Shown here: positions 8,985-15,566 of the stretch, piece after piece
How the letters are laid out: the number at the start of each line of letters is the position of its first letter
Numbering within the stretch: position 1 is the first letter of the stretch
NCBI GenBank assembly: GCA_019244185.1
Contig: JAFATB010000006.1
Coordinates: 186,001-250,000, forward strand
Source: Acidobacteriota bacterium
GTDB taxonomy: Bacteria; Acidobacteriota; Thermoanaerobaculia; Gp7-AA8
Length of the DNA stretch: 64,000 nt
Direction of reading: 5' to 3'
Program-made: the position numbers and the translations under genes
Notes under the pieces: generated by a model
The model's input: only the letters and a program-made list of their open reading frames with translations
Told to the model about the DNA's origin: nothing
Databases searched by the model: none

Positions 8985-9185
8985 ATGACGACCTCGGGCA
9001 AATTCATCTTCCCTGACTACGAGCCGGTCGATGTCGTCGGGCGAGCGCTGTACTGGCAGGACATTGCGCAGCAACTCGCGCGTCAGCTGCGCCGGCTCGG
9101 TAAGGCAATCAACGCGACGAGTGCCGAGCAACCCGACACCATCGTCGAGCGCGCAATCGTTCGACTTCGAGGTACGTCCGAATGA
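8985..9185 (+). CDS. small protein of unknown function, first gene of four-gene operon
   Basis: A 66-residue soluble protein with a convincing amphipathic helix (WQDIAQQLARQLRRLGKAIN). I recognise no family. The reading frame stays open with protein-like sequence for about 30 codons before ATG 8985, but no ATG, GTG or TTG occurs there, so ATG 8985 is the best start. Its stop overlaps the ATG of the next gene (ATGA at 9182-9185), implying translational coupling. It is divergent from the NTPase gene, with only about 70 bp between the two starts, so both promoters must overlap in 8915-8984 or lie within the neighbouring frames. Confidence 0.6.
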   Translation: MTTSGKFIFPDYEPVDVVGRALYWQDIAQQLARQLRRLGKAINATSAEQPDTIVERAIVRLRGTSE

Positions 9186-9616
9186 ACAGGAAGGAAGTAG
9201 AAGTGCAGGCGCAGGAACGACGCTACAAGAGCATCACGAGGGTTGACTCATCCCGTGTGCACGGATGGTTCGTCCGCGTCGTGCACAACGGAGACACGCA
9301 TCCCAAACTCTTCAGCGACGGCAAGCACGGTGGCCGCGCTGCTGCATTGGCGGCAGCCGTTCGCTGGAGGAACAAGACTGAGCGCGCCATCGGCAAACCG
9401 CGTACCGAACGGATCGTCGTGGCGCGTAAGGCGGGTGCCGGAGTTCGTCGCAAGATCAAAGACGGCAGGCCAGTGTACGAAGTCACCTGGAGTCCGCGGC
9501 CGAAGAAAGTCAGCCGCACCACGTTTTCGATCGCGCTTTACGGCGAACGCGGCGCGCGCGATCTCGCGCACGCTCTGCGTGCCGAAATGGAGCGCCGCTA
9601 CTACGGATATCGATAG
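9182..9616 (+). CDS. AP2-like DNA-binding protein
   Basis: A 144-residue, strongly basic protein. Residues ~13-60 match the bacterial AP2/ERF-like pattern: RVDSSRVHGWFVRVVHNG, then KLFSDGKHGGRAAALAAAV, which is the three-stranded sheet plus helix of that fold. A second, weaker copy may follow (GRPVYEVTWSPRPKKVSRTT, then GERGARDLAHALRAEMERR). Bacterial AP2 proteins are usually linked to mobile elements and homing endonucleases or act as small regulators. It is translationally coupled to the 66-aa gene and followed 2 bp later by the next ORF, so it belongs to the operon at 8985-10435. A regulator of the divergent NTPase is conceivable but unproven. Confidence 0.65.
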   Translation: MNRKEVEVQAQERRYKSITRVDSSRVHGWFVRVVHNGDTHPKLFSDGKHGGRAAALAAAVRWRNKTERAIGKPRTERIVVARKAGAGVRRKIKDGRPVYEVTWSPRPKKVSRTTFSIALYGERGARDLAHALRAEMERRYYGYR

Positions 9617-9618
9617 AG

Positions 9619-9924
9619 ATGAACGATACGAACTTCCTGGATCTCGTCGAGAGCATTCGCCAAGCGGGAAAGATTCATCGCGCGATGCGCCGTCATCACA
9701 AGACCCGCAGCATCGCGGCGGCACGTCGTCTGGCCGAGCGGTGGAGCCGGCCGATCGATCGATGGCCGAATGAACGCGTGCGCAAGGCATGGGTTGAACG
9801 CACGGCGCGCCTCCTCGCCGATACACCGCACCAGTGCTCATCCACCATTCATGGCTGCGGACACAAACGCCAGCTTCTCGGCAGGACGATTCAGGAACGA
9901 AGAGCTGATGAGCGGGACGATTGA
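9619..9924 (+). CDS. small basic protein of unknown function
   Basis: A 101-residue Arg-rich cytosolic protein, predicted mostly helical (NFLDLVESIRQAGKIHRAMRR). No domain is recognised. ATG 9619 comes two bases after the stop of the AP2-like gene, and the 3' end overlaps the next gene by 17 bp, so it is a member of the same operon. The C-terminal part (SSTIHGCGHKRQLLGRTI) is less protein-like, so the true end could differ if an indel is present. Confidence 0.5.
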   Translation: MNDTNFLDLVESIRQAGKIHRAMRRHHKTRSIAAARRLAERWSRPIDRWPNERVRKAWVERTARLLADTPHQCSSTIHGCGHKRQLLGRTIQERRADERDD

Positions 9925-10435
9925 GAAGGCGCGAGCGGTCCTCGCGCAACTGGAACAGACCACCGACGTTCCACGCGACGAGACTGCAGCTGCCTTGCGC
10001 GAGCTCATCGCGCTTGCCGAGGGTGTCTTCGAAGACCTCGACGACTGCAACACCAGAATCGCTCGTGCGGCGAAGGCAATCGGCGCGACGGGTTGTCCGG
10101 TGGATCAGCTGAACGCCGTGGTGCGCTACACCGAGCGCGTGGCACCGCACTTTCGCTACATCGCGGCTTCCGGTGAGCTGATTCACCGGCAGCGTGACGA
10201 GAACGGACTTCTGTCAAGCGAGTTTGTCGGGCCTATCGAGATCCGCCGTAATCGCGACGGTTCGCTGGATGAAGTCGTCGCGCAGAACGTGTTCGTCCAC
10301 CTGGAGCAGATGGCCGACAACTCGTGCTGGATGGGCGTCAGCACGTCCGACAACGCACATCTCATCCACGTCAACTTCTACTCGGATCGAGCAATCGAAG
10401 CGGAAGCTGAGGATCAGCATGCGGAGGAAGAGTGA
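9908..10435 (+). CDS. soluble protein of unknown function, last gene of operon
   Basis: A 175-residue acidic protein from ATG 9908, chosen over the track start at 9770 and over ATG 9851 because AGGA lies about 10 bases upstream and the helical segment starts there (GTIEKARAVLAQLEQTTDVP). The first half is helical; the second half is beta-rich (SEFVGPIEIRRNRDGS, then NVFVHLEQMADNSCWMGV). It ends in an acidic tail (AEAEDQHAEEE). I recognise no family. Its stop is 8 bp from the stop of the convergent nuclease-like gene. Confidence 0.6.
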   Translation: MSGTIEKARAVLAQLEQTTDVPRDETAAALRELIALAEGVFEDLDDCNTRIARAAKAIGATGCPVDQLNAVVRYTERVAPHFRYIAASGELIHRQRDENGLLSSEFVGPIEIRRNRDGSLDEVVAQNVFVHLEQMADNSCWMGVSTSDNAHLIHVNFYSDRAIEAEAEDQHAEEE

Positions 10436-10443
10436 TTGCCTTT

Positions 10444-11394
10444 TTACTTCTTCTTCGGAATCGTGCAGTCGAGAACAACCGGCGTGATGAAGAAGCCCTG
10501 CGGCCGGAAGTCCTCGGCCTGACGGGAGAGATGCGCCTCCATCTCCTCACGCGACCAGGAGTGGCACTGCTTCTTTCGTCCGTCCCCATCCGTCCAAGCT
10601 GAGGCACCGAACCAGGCCACGAGATAGATTCCGAATGGCGACGTCGAACTGCGCAGGTATTTCTCAACGAGCTGCGTTTCCATCGCGGTCGGCAAGTCGG
10701 TGTTCCAGCACCCCTTGACCTCGATCGTAACCACCAGCTTCGGATCGAGGTCGCGTCGCACGCCGCGCCCCACGGCTTCGATCTTGATGTCGGTGAAGAA
10801 ACGGTCGAAGACCTCCACTTCCTTGTTGGTGACCAAGTGCGGAAGCGCCAAATCGTCGTTCAGGAACCTGCGAATCCAGTCTCGAACTGCTCCCTCGTCC
10901 TTGGGTTGATCGTCATCCCACAGATACTTGGCCGTCGGGTCCTCGCTGTGTAGCTGCGCCTGCAGCCGCTGAAGCGACTCGATCACGACCTCCACGAGTC
11001 GCTCCGCATTCTGCACAACGCGGTTTCTTCGATCTGTCGCCAGCGCGAACAGCTCTTCCGGAGCGGGCGGAGTCCACGAATGCGTCTGTCGTTCCTCCTC
11101 CGCCATCATGATGAACTGGTCGTGAATGCGGTTCGGAAACGCGGCTTGGATGCGCCGCAGTTCGTCGACCCTTCCACGCTTGCGGAGAACGTTCAGCACC
11201 TCACTGATCGCGAGGCCGACCTGAGACTCCAGGCCCAGCTCCTCCTGCGCGCGACGCGTGTACAACCAGATCACGAGGTCAGCGATCTCGGAGTCTTTCA
11301 GCCTCGCGATGAATTCGCTGATTTGATCGGGGCCGAGGAGCGATTCGATGAGCTCCTGGCCGGTGTCACCGGCGATACGAACAAACGGCCACAC
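10444..11394 (-). CDS. PD-(D/E)xK nuclease-like protein, possibly 5'-truncated
   Basis: A 316-residue protein starting at GTG 11394. The N-terminal ~100 residues are a helical bundle (ISEFIARLKDSEIADLVIWL, then VLRKRGRVDELRRIQAAFPN), reminiscent of effector-associated or HEAT-like helices. The C-terminal half has a restriction-endonuclease-like core: DRFFTDIKIEA, then KLVVTIEVKGCW, where E-x-K follows a beta strand, then helix TAMETQLVEKYLRS and strand FGIYLVAWFG. This suggests a DNA-cleaving or modified nuclease domain like those at the C-termini of large defence proteins. No Shine-Dalgarno sequence precedes the GTG and the start is abrupt, so it may be the remnant of a larger gene. It is convergent with the four-gene operon. 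Confidence 0.6.
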   Translation of the reverse strand: MWPFVRIAGDTGQELIESLLGPDQISEFIARLKDSEIADLVIWLYTRRAQEELGLESQVGLAISEVLNVLRKRGRVDELRRIQAAFPNRIHDQFIMMAEEERQTHSWTPPAPEELFALATDRRNRVVQNAERLVEVVIESLQRLQAQLHSEDPTAKYLWDDDQPKDEGAVRDWIRRFLNDDLALPHLVTNKEVEVFDRFFTDIKIEAVGRGVRRDLDPKLVVTIEVKGCWNTDLPTAMETQLVEKYLRSSTSPFGIYLVAWFGASAWTDGDGRKKQCHSWSREEMEAHLSRQAEDFRPQGFFITPVVLDCTIPKKK

Positions 11395-11467
11395 CGACGG
11401 GTGGTGGTTTACTTTGAACCTTTACTTGTAACAGGCCACGCGCCAGTTACAACCTACATTGAAACGT

Positions 11468-11606
11468 GGGTGGTGCCACCGTGGGAGTAACCCAGACATG
11501 CAGATGGGAACGTGGAGGTTTGGCTTCACCTGCGCTCGGCTCAAGACCGAGCCGCACCAGACCCCACCACACAACCCGTCCGCTCTTGCAATCGGTGGCA
11601 CCGCCC
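11468..11606. repeat. 139-bp element with 14-bp terminal inverted repeats
   Basis: GGGTGGTGCCACCG (11468-11481) and CGGTGGCACCGCCC (11593-11606) are inverse copies with one mismatch. An inner hairpin, GCTCGG/CCGAGC, lies between them. The direct repeat ACCTACATTG occurs at 11452 and 11616, just outside, like a target duplication though not immediately adjacent. The rest of 11395-11773 holds no gene I can support. Confidence 0.4.
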
Positions 11607-11773
11607 AACCTTGAGACCTACATTGGAGATGGGGAGCGTGCGCATGAGTTAACCAGACTCAGACACTGAGCGGAGCGAGAGGTTGGGCACGCACCGGATT
11701 CCAGACCCGGCAGCACCCAGCGCTCGCATTACCCGTGTTTTGGCAATGCGCACGTTCCCCGACCTCAACCTGT

Positions 11774-11962
11774 TTACTTTCTGGATGGGTCCGGTTTGGT
11801 ACGTCGCTTGCTCTTTGGGAGGGCAGCGCGTTGACGTAGCACATCCCGGTCGGACACCGGTTTCGGACCAGTTTCGGTGTGTTCGATTACTACATCCAGA
11901 ACAGCGCGTGCTGCCTTGATCGGATCACCCCGTGATTTCGACTTCATTGGTTCCTCGCTCAC
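11774..11962 (-). CDS. small basic protein, unknown
   Basis: A 62-residue ORF with a plausible amphipathic core (KAARAVLDVVIEHTETGPKP) and a Lys/Arg-rich tail (LPKSKRRTKPDPSRK). The start could be ATG 11962 or ATG 11947; either overlaps the 3' end of the membrane-protein gene upstream. It would be the third gene of the minus-strand group with the lipoprotein and membrane protein. No family is recognised. Confidence 0.4.
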   Translation of the reverse strand: MSEEPMKSKSRGDPIKAARAVLDVVIEHTETGPKPVSDRDVLRQRAALPKSKRRTKPDPSRK

Positions 11963-12248
11963 AGTCTGTAATTCTGTCTTCGAGCACGCTCAACCAGTCT
12001 TCCAAATCGTTCAACCTTGCTCCCAGACTGCTAAGCCGGGCTTCCAAACGGTACTGTTCTTGTTGTTTGTCCGCTGACTGGATCGATGCATGTTCTACCC
12101 ATAACCAAGCAAGCCACAACATCACGCCGGTTGTCAGCATGAACAGCGAGGCCAGCTTGCCTAGATAGATCAACTGCCTGCGACTGGCAGCAAACACCAC
12201 AACCGCCACCACACCGCACAGCACGTACACCCACCAGCGCGCCCTCAT
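11925..12248 (-). CDS. small membrane protein with C-terminal coiled coil
   Basis: A 107-residue inner-membrane protein. Two hydrophobic helices (YVLCGVVAVVVFAA, then LASLFMLTTGVMLWLAWLWV) are followed by a charged coiled coil (LEARLSSLGARLNDLEDWLS). ATG 12248 overlaps the lipoprotein stop codon (ATGA), so the two are translationally coupled. The architecture recalls small phage or plasmid envelope proteins, but I cannot assign a function. Confidence 0.6.
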   Translation of the reverse strand: MRARWWVYVLCGVVAVVVFAASRRQLIYLGKLASLFMLTTGVMLWLAWLWVEHASIQSADKQQEQYRLEARLSSLGARLNDLEDWLSVLEDRITDCERGTNEVEITG

Positions 12249-12547
12249 GGCGTCGCCGCCACACACCTGAACTGCACCTCCGCCTTTGGATAGTTGCCGA
12301 ACATGTACGGTGAATGACCGGTGAGAGTGTTCACCACCTGTAACATCTTCCCGTGTTCCGCGCAGAACCGACTCGCTTGCAAGGTGATGTCGGCAGTAAT
12401 CGAGTCTGAACCGATAAACCCTGTGGCTCCACGCTTATAAATCCTGTACATGTCCGTGCCGGGCAGCGCAACCACGCCCGTGGTTGAGCCGCATCCCGCG
12501 AGCATCAGCACGGCCTTTGCCACCATACGACGAAAGTGACGGTTCAT
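12245..12547 (-). CDS. small lipoprotein
   Basis: A 100-residue exported protein. The signal peptide ends in the lipobox LAGC (AVLMLAGCGSTTGVVALPG), so Cys at about residue 18 would be lipidated. The mature part contains two cysteines (SRFCAEHGKMLQ and VQFRCVAATP) that could form a disulfide. I choose ATG 12547 rather than the 195-aa track start because GGAGG lies 8 bases upstream and the signal peptide begins there. It heads a minus-strand group with the membrane protein and is divergent from the XRE regulator gene. Confidence 0.75.
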   Translation of the reverse strand: MNRHFRRMVAKAVLMLAGCGSTTGVVALPGTDMYRIYKRGATGFIGSDSITADITLQASRFCAEHGKMLQVVNTLTGHSPYMFGNYPKAEVQFRCVAATP

Positions 12548-12636
12548 GCGGTTTGCCTCCATTCGCTCTGATACCCATAGAATGGATACCGAAAGCATGG
12601 AAAGCAAGCGCTTAACACGAACAACACTTTCGCCGA
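12548..12636. promoter_or_regulatory. divergent intergenic region between lipoprotein and XRE regulator
   Basis: This 89-bp gap must hold the promoters of both genes. It contains CCAT-AGA-ATGG as a short inverted repeat near 12578, which could be an operator of the XRE protein. No strong -35/-10 pair is evident. Confidence 0.35.
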
Positions 12637-12882
12637 ATGGCGGCGCGGAGCCCAGCGGTACAGTTAGTTGGAGCACGATTGAGGGAGTTGCGGAAGTCTC
12701 GCGGACTCTCACAGGAACAACTCGGCCATCTATGCGGACTCGACCGTAACTACGTCGGTCAAATCGAGCGAGGCAACCGCAACCCTTGTTTGGACAACAT
12801 CGTGAAACTGGCAAAGGCGCTCGGCGTAACACCCGCAGACCTGTTCAGCCGGTTCGACCTCGACACGATGAGGGATGTATAA
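12637..12882 (+). CDS. XRE-family HTH transcriptional regulator
   Basis: An 81-residue single-domain repressor. The five-helix HTH is complete: LRELRKSRGLSQEQLGHLCG, then NYVGQIERGNRNPCLDNIVK, then LAKALGVTPADLF. There is no C-terminal sensing domain, as in small mobile-element or restriction-modification controllers. It is divergent from the lipoprotein gene and probably regulates the shared 89-bp region and itself. Its stop codon TAA lies inside the left arm of the inverted-repeat element at 12879-13008. Confidence 0.88.
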   Translation: MAARSPAVQLVGARLRELRKSRGLSQEQLGHLCGLDRNYVGQIERGNRNPCLDNIVKLAKALGVTPADLFSRFDLDTMRDV

Positions 12883-13008
12883 GGGGAATGGGGGTAACTG
12901 GGGCGCGTCCGAACCGCGCTGATGGGAACCGAAGTAGGCGTCAGTTTGTGGAACTGACCAGCCACGCCTCTCAGTACCTGTGACACCAGTTGCCCCCATT
13001 CCCCTTAT
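12879..13008. repeat. 130-bp element with 23-bp terminal inverted repeats
   Basis: ATAAGGGGAATGGGGGTAAC (start of the left arm, 12879-12901) is repeated inversely at 12986-13008 with one mismatch in 23. Inside is a perfect 7-bp hairpin, GTCAGTT/AACTGAC. The left arm begins at the XRE stop codon. The element could fold as a cruciform or act as a strong bidirectional terminator. Confidence 0.6.
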
Positions 13009-13152
13009 CGTTTGAATCCCACCTCGGCGCGTGTATGCCCACGGCAACAGCGCCATCAACCACTACATTCCTGTGGAATACCACCGATCCGGCCATCCGA
13101 CCGGTGTCAAGTCTGGCGTATCCACGTTACGACTCACATTGTAGGTAAGCAT

Positions 13153-13963
13153 ATGAGGAGACTGCCTAAATCCACCCGCACCAGAATTCTTGCTGCTCTC
13201 GTCGAAGGTAATTCCATTGCATCCACCTGCCGACTGGTGGGTGTGGCCAAGCTCACCGTACTGCGGCTACTGGAGGAAGTCGGTGAAGCGTGTACGGCAT
13301 TCAGCGACCGGTTCATTACCGGCATTGAATCGCCGCACGTACAGGTGGACGAGATGTGGGGGTTCTGTCAGCAGAAACAGAAGAACGTATCCCCGGAGAA
13401 TGCGGGCGTTCTGGGGTATGGCAACGTCTGGACCTACATCGCAATAGACTCACGGTCCAAACTGGTAATCACGTGGCGTGTGCGGGCATCGTAACGAGCA
13501 GACCACACGTGACTTCCTGCATGACTTGGCGTCCCGGCTGACTGGACCCGTTACGCTCTCTACTGACGGGTTCATGGGATACGTCAATGCGATACCGGAA
13601 GCGTTTGACGGAACGCTGAACTACGGGGCTGTGGAGAAACTGTACGAGCGTAACCGGTACGTCGGTGCGAACTACACGAACCGAGTGGGAAACCCGTCGA
13701 AGATATCCACGTCCCTCATCGAGCGCCAGAACCTCACGGTGAGAATGTCAAACCGGCGCATGACGCGCAAGACGAACGGTTTCTCGAAGAAACTGTCCAA
13801 CCACATCTACCAGCTGGCAATCAACTTCGTCTACTACAACTTCGTCCGCACTCACGCCACCATCAAGACGACACCAGCGCTTGCAGCCGGGATCATCGAC
13901 TACCAGTTGTCGCTTGCCGATATGACCGAGTTGGCAATCTGGAGCGATGTGCAGGCGGCGTAA
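13153..13963 (+). pseudogene. IS1-type DDE transposase, frameshifted
   Basis: Track ORFs 13012-13494 and 13478-13963 join into one ~270-aa transposase of the IS1-like type. The N-terminus has a helix-turn-helix (ILAALVEGNSIASTCRLVGV), followed by a DDE core: VQVDEMWGFCQQKQKN, then YGNVWTYIAIDSRSKLVITW, then GPVTLSTDGFMGYVNAIPEA, and the C-terminal SLIERQNLTVRMSNRR with FVYYNFVRTHATIKTTPALA. One extra base near 13482 (TGGCGTGTGCGGGCAT) shifts the frame and creates a stop, so the gene is probably inactive; programmed frameshifting is possible but no slippery run is present. ATG 13153 is the family-like start. I found no clear IS1-type terminal repeats immediately flanking it. Confidence 0.85.
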
Positions 13964-14085
13964 ACAGGCACAATTACGCAGGCTGTCCCAATGGTCGGTA
14001 CCGTTGCGGGATTTACACTCCCGGTAGGCTCGCTGCCGTTGCCAGCGATGGGGTTCAACTCCCACAGCCTCCGCAAACCCAGTCT

Positions 14086-14230
14086 AACAGGTGGGGTGAG
14101 TGGAACCATCCAAACTCGCGGTGACGACTACTGCTTGCGGGACGACTTTCCGAACGTCGGCGGCAGTTGTACGTCTGTGACACTTTGGCGAACGGATTTG
14201 GTTTGGATGGTTCCACTCACCCCACCTGTT
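14086..14230. repeat. 145-bp element with perfect 30-bp terminal inverted repeats
   Basis: AACAGGTGGGGTGAGTGGAA (start of the left arm, 14086-14115) is repeated perfectly in inverse at 14201-14230 over 30 bp. The 85-bp interior has no ORF. It shares the pattern TGGGGTRASTGG with the arm of the 12879 element. It is a MITE-like or cruciform-forming element. The stretch 13964-14085 has no gene. Confidence 0.75.
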
Positions 14231-14252
14231 ATGTGCAGACTGCGTTATTTGC

Positions 14253-14258
14253 TATACT
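14253..14258 (+). promoter_or_regulatory. -10 box TATACT upstream of coiled-coil gene
   Basis: TATACT ends 9 bases before ATG 14268, the same hexamer and spacing as for abiEi. No Shine-Dalgarno sequence is present, so a leaderless transcript is likely. Confidence 0.4.
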
Positions 14259-14267
14259 CTCAACCCC

Positions 14268-14594
14268 ATGACGGTCGAAGAGATACGCGTACAGAAAGCA
14301 CTGGCGATGTTGGAAGTGGAAGAGGCCGAGACCGCCCACGCTGCTGCCAGTGAGCACGCCCACGAGTTGCAAGTGGCAACTAGTGAGGCGATCAGTACTG
14401 CCCTCGATATTGCCCGTCGTTTGCCTGTGCAGGTGGATCGACTGCGCGAGACGTTGGCAGGGATTGATCTGGACGGGCTGTCAGAGGCACAGACGCAGGC
14501 CGAACGGTTTCTTGGTGCCGCTGCGGCCGCCCGAGTGAAACTGCGCGAGTTTCAACTACCCGGACGACCTGTTACAAGTGGATGGGGAAAGTAA
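14268..14594 (+). CDS. small coiled-coil protein, unknown
   Basis: A 108-residue acidic protein. Residues ~8-100 are almost continuously helical and Ala/Glu rich (EIRVQKALAMLEVEEAETAH, then ARRLPVQVDRLRETLAGIDL), predicting a coiled coil. There is no signal peptide or membrane segment. It may be a structural or plasmid/phage-type accessory protein. ATG 14268 follows a TATACT box by 9 bases. From 14595 to 14697 I see no further gene. Confidence 0.55.
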   Translation: MTVEEIRVQKALAMLEVEEAETAHAAASEHAHELQVATSEAISTALDIARRLPVQVDRLRETLAGIDLDGLSEAQTQAERFLGAAAAARVKLREFQLPGRPVTSGWGK

Positions 14595-14697
14595 ACCAGT
14601 ACCCGATAACCTGCACCGGTGTGAGTTGGCCGCGTTCGGCCGCAACGTGCATTGTAGCGACGGCAATCTCTCGCGTTTTCAGATACCAAACCCAGGT

Positions 14698-14978
14698 CTA
14701 TCGGTGAAGATCATCAAGGATGATGACCGTCGAACGCCCACCGGTATTCATGAAACTGCCAAACTTCTTTTTCGCCCACCCCAGCGCCGATCCCGCAAAC
14801 GCTTTGAAATACCGAGCGTCGTGTTCTGGCACTGCTCGCCGACCGGATCGCGGCCATTAACCGGGTCGCCGCCCGCAAATGTGTAAGGCGTTGAAGAGTC
14901 TTGATAATTCGGATCCGGCGGCACGAATGTGCCGGTCAAGGAATCCAGCCACCGCTCCCTTGCAGACACGCTAGCCAC
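14698..14978 (-). pseudogene. orphan RHS core-tip junction fragment
   Basis: In minus sense the ORF reads ARERWLDSLTGTFVPPDPNY, then TPYTFAGGDPVNGRDPVGEQ, which is the conserved end of an RHS core. The intact giant gene has ARERWFDAGRGAFLSPDPLG and YTFAGGDPVNDRDPSGLQ at the same place. One frame further the homology continues (KAFAGSALGWAKKKFGSFMN, matching the giant's AWQWAKGAFVGFMNFGG), so an indel splits it near 14830. The fragment stops at 14698 without a recognisable toxin. It is a relic of an earlier RHS 3' end. Confidence 0.75.
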
Positions 14979-15003
14979 TTGACTGCATACAATCGCGGCT
15001 CCG

Positions 15004-15555
15004 CTAAAATCGACTACTTCGGCGGTTGCGTTGCATTATTTTGCGGTTCCGCGCTGCGGTGTAGTCTTTACCGTGGTCAACAGAAGGCGAATCTGAAATA
15101 TCCGAATATGGGCCGTCGGCAGCCATCTCAGGGAAGGCACGCACCGGCACTTCTACGCCTCGGACCTGTGTTACGGGCTCATATTCCACAGGTGCAAACA
15201 TCATCGGTATAAAGTCCGTGGCGAAGAATGTTCCCACTGCTATGGCGCGACTGCGATCCGCAGCCGTGATGGTCGTGAAGCCCTGGCCAGGAACGTACAG
15301 GATCTCGCCGTCTGCATCAGCGCGTGCAACCGCCGCTTCGAACGTCGCGATGTCGTTGACCATCGTCCGCTTCGCGAGTTCGTAATATTCTGTCGTGACG
15401 GTCAAATCGGCCATCTGCGTTTCGTAATCGCCGCCAATCGCGCCGCTCGTGTCGTACCACTTCCGCGCTACTGGCACACGAAGCGGCTGCCTGAACGACC
15501 TACGTTCGGTTCTCGTGAAATCGTCATAGACCTTCTTACCGCGCCCTTTCAGCAT
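15004..15555 (-). CDS. unknown protein downstream of RHS core fragment (possible orphan tip or immunity protein)
   Basis: A 183-residue soluble protein from ATG 15555; the track ORF opens at 15606. It is mixed alpha/beta with clear protein character (TTEYYELAKRTMVNDIATFE, then GEILYVPGQGFTTITAADRS). I recognise no family. Homology to the RHS core stops at about 15567, just before this ORF, so the ORF replaces the normal tip region. It could be an RHS C-terminal domain whose fusion to the core was broken by indels, or an independent immunity-type gene. The next fragment downstream is the RHS junction relic at 14978. Confidence 0.45.
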   Translation of the reverse strand: MLKGRGKKVYDDFTRTERRSFRQPLRVPVARKWYDTSGAIGGDYETQMADLTVTTEYYELAKRTMVNDIATFEAAVARADADGEILYVPGQGFTTITAADRSRAIAVGTFFATDFIPMMFAPVEYEPVTQVRGVEVPVRAFPEMAADGPYSDISDSPSVDHGKDYTAARNRKIMQRNRRSSRF

Positions 15556-15566
15556 CGCGAACCGCT

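Noticed and set aside
8814-9131. 105-aa minus ORF as an N-terminal extension of the NTPase
   Set aside because: TTG 8914 with GGAGG 6 bases upstream explains the start in the NTPase frame, and the plus ORF at 8985 occupies this stretch.
9248-10186. 312-aa minus-strand ORF opposite the four-gene operon
   Set aside because: No protein-like pattern, and the plus-strand ORFs have coupling overlaps and a recognisable AP2-like domain.
13990-14075. tRNA- or tmRNA-like 3' end (GGGGTTCAACTCCCAC, CCTCCGCA)
   Set aside because: T-loop looks canonical but the T-stem has two mismatches, no CCA follows and no matching 5' acceptor strand is upstream; at most another relic.
12879-14230. Integron attC sites
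   Set aside because: Inverted repeats are almost perfect, without the spaced R/L boxes and extrahelical bases of attC, and the right ends lack a clear GTTRRRY; no integrase in the window.
14578-14886. 102-aa plus ORF overlapping the coiled-coil gene end
   Set aside because: It is antisense to the RHS junction fragment, which has clear homology on the minus strand.
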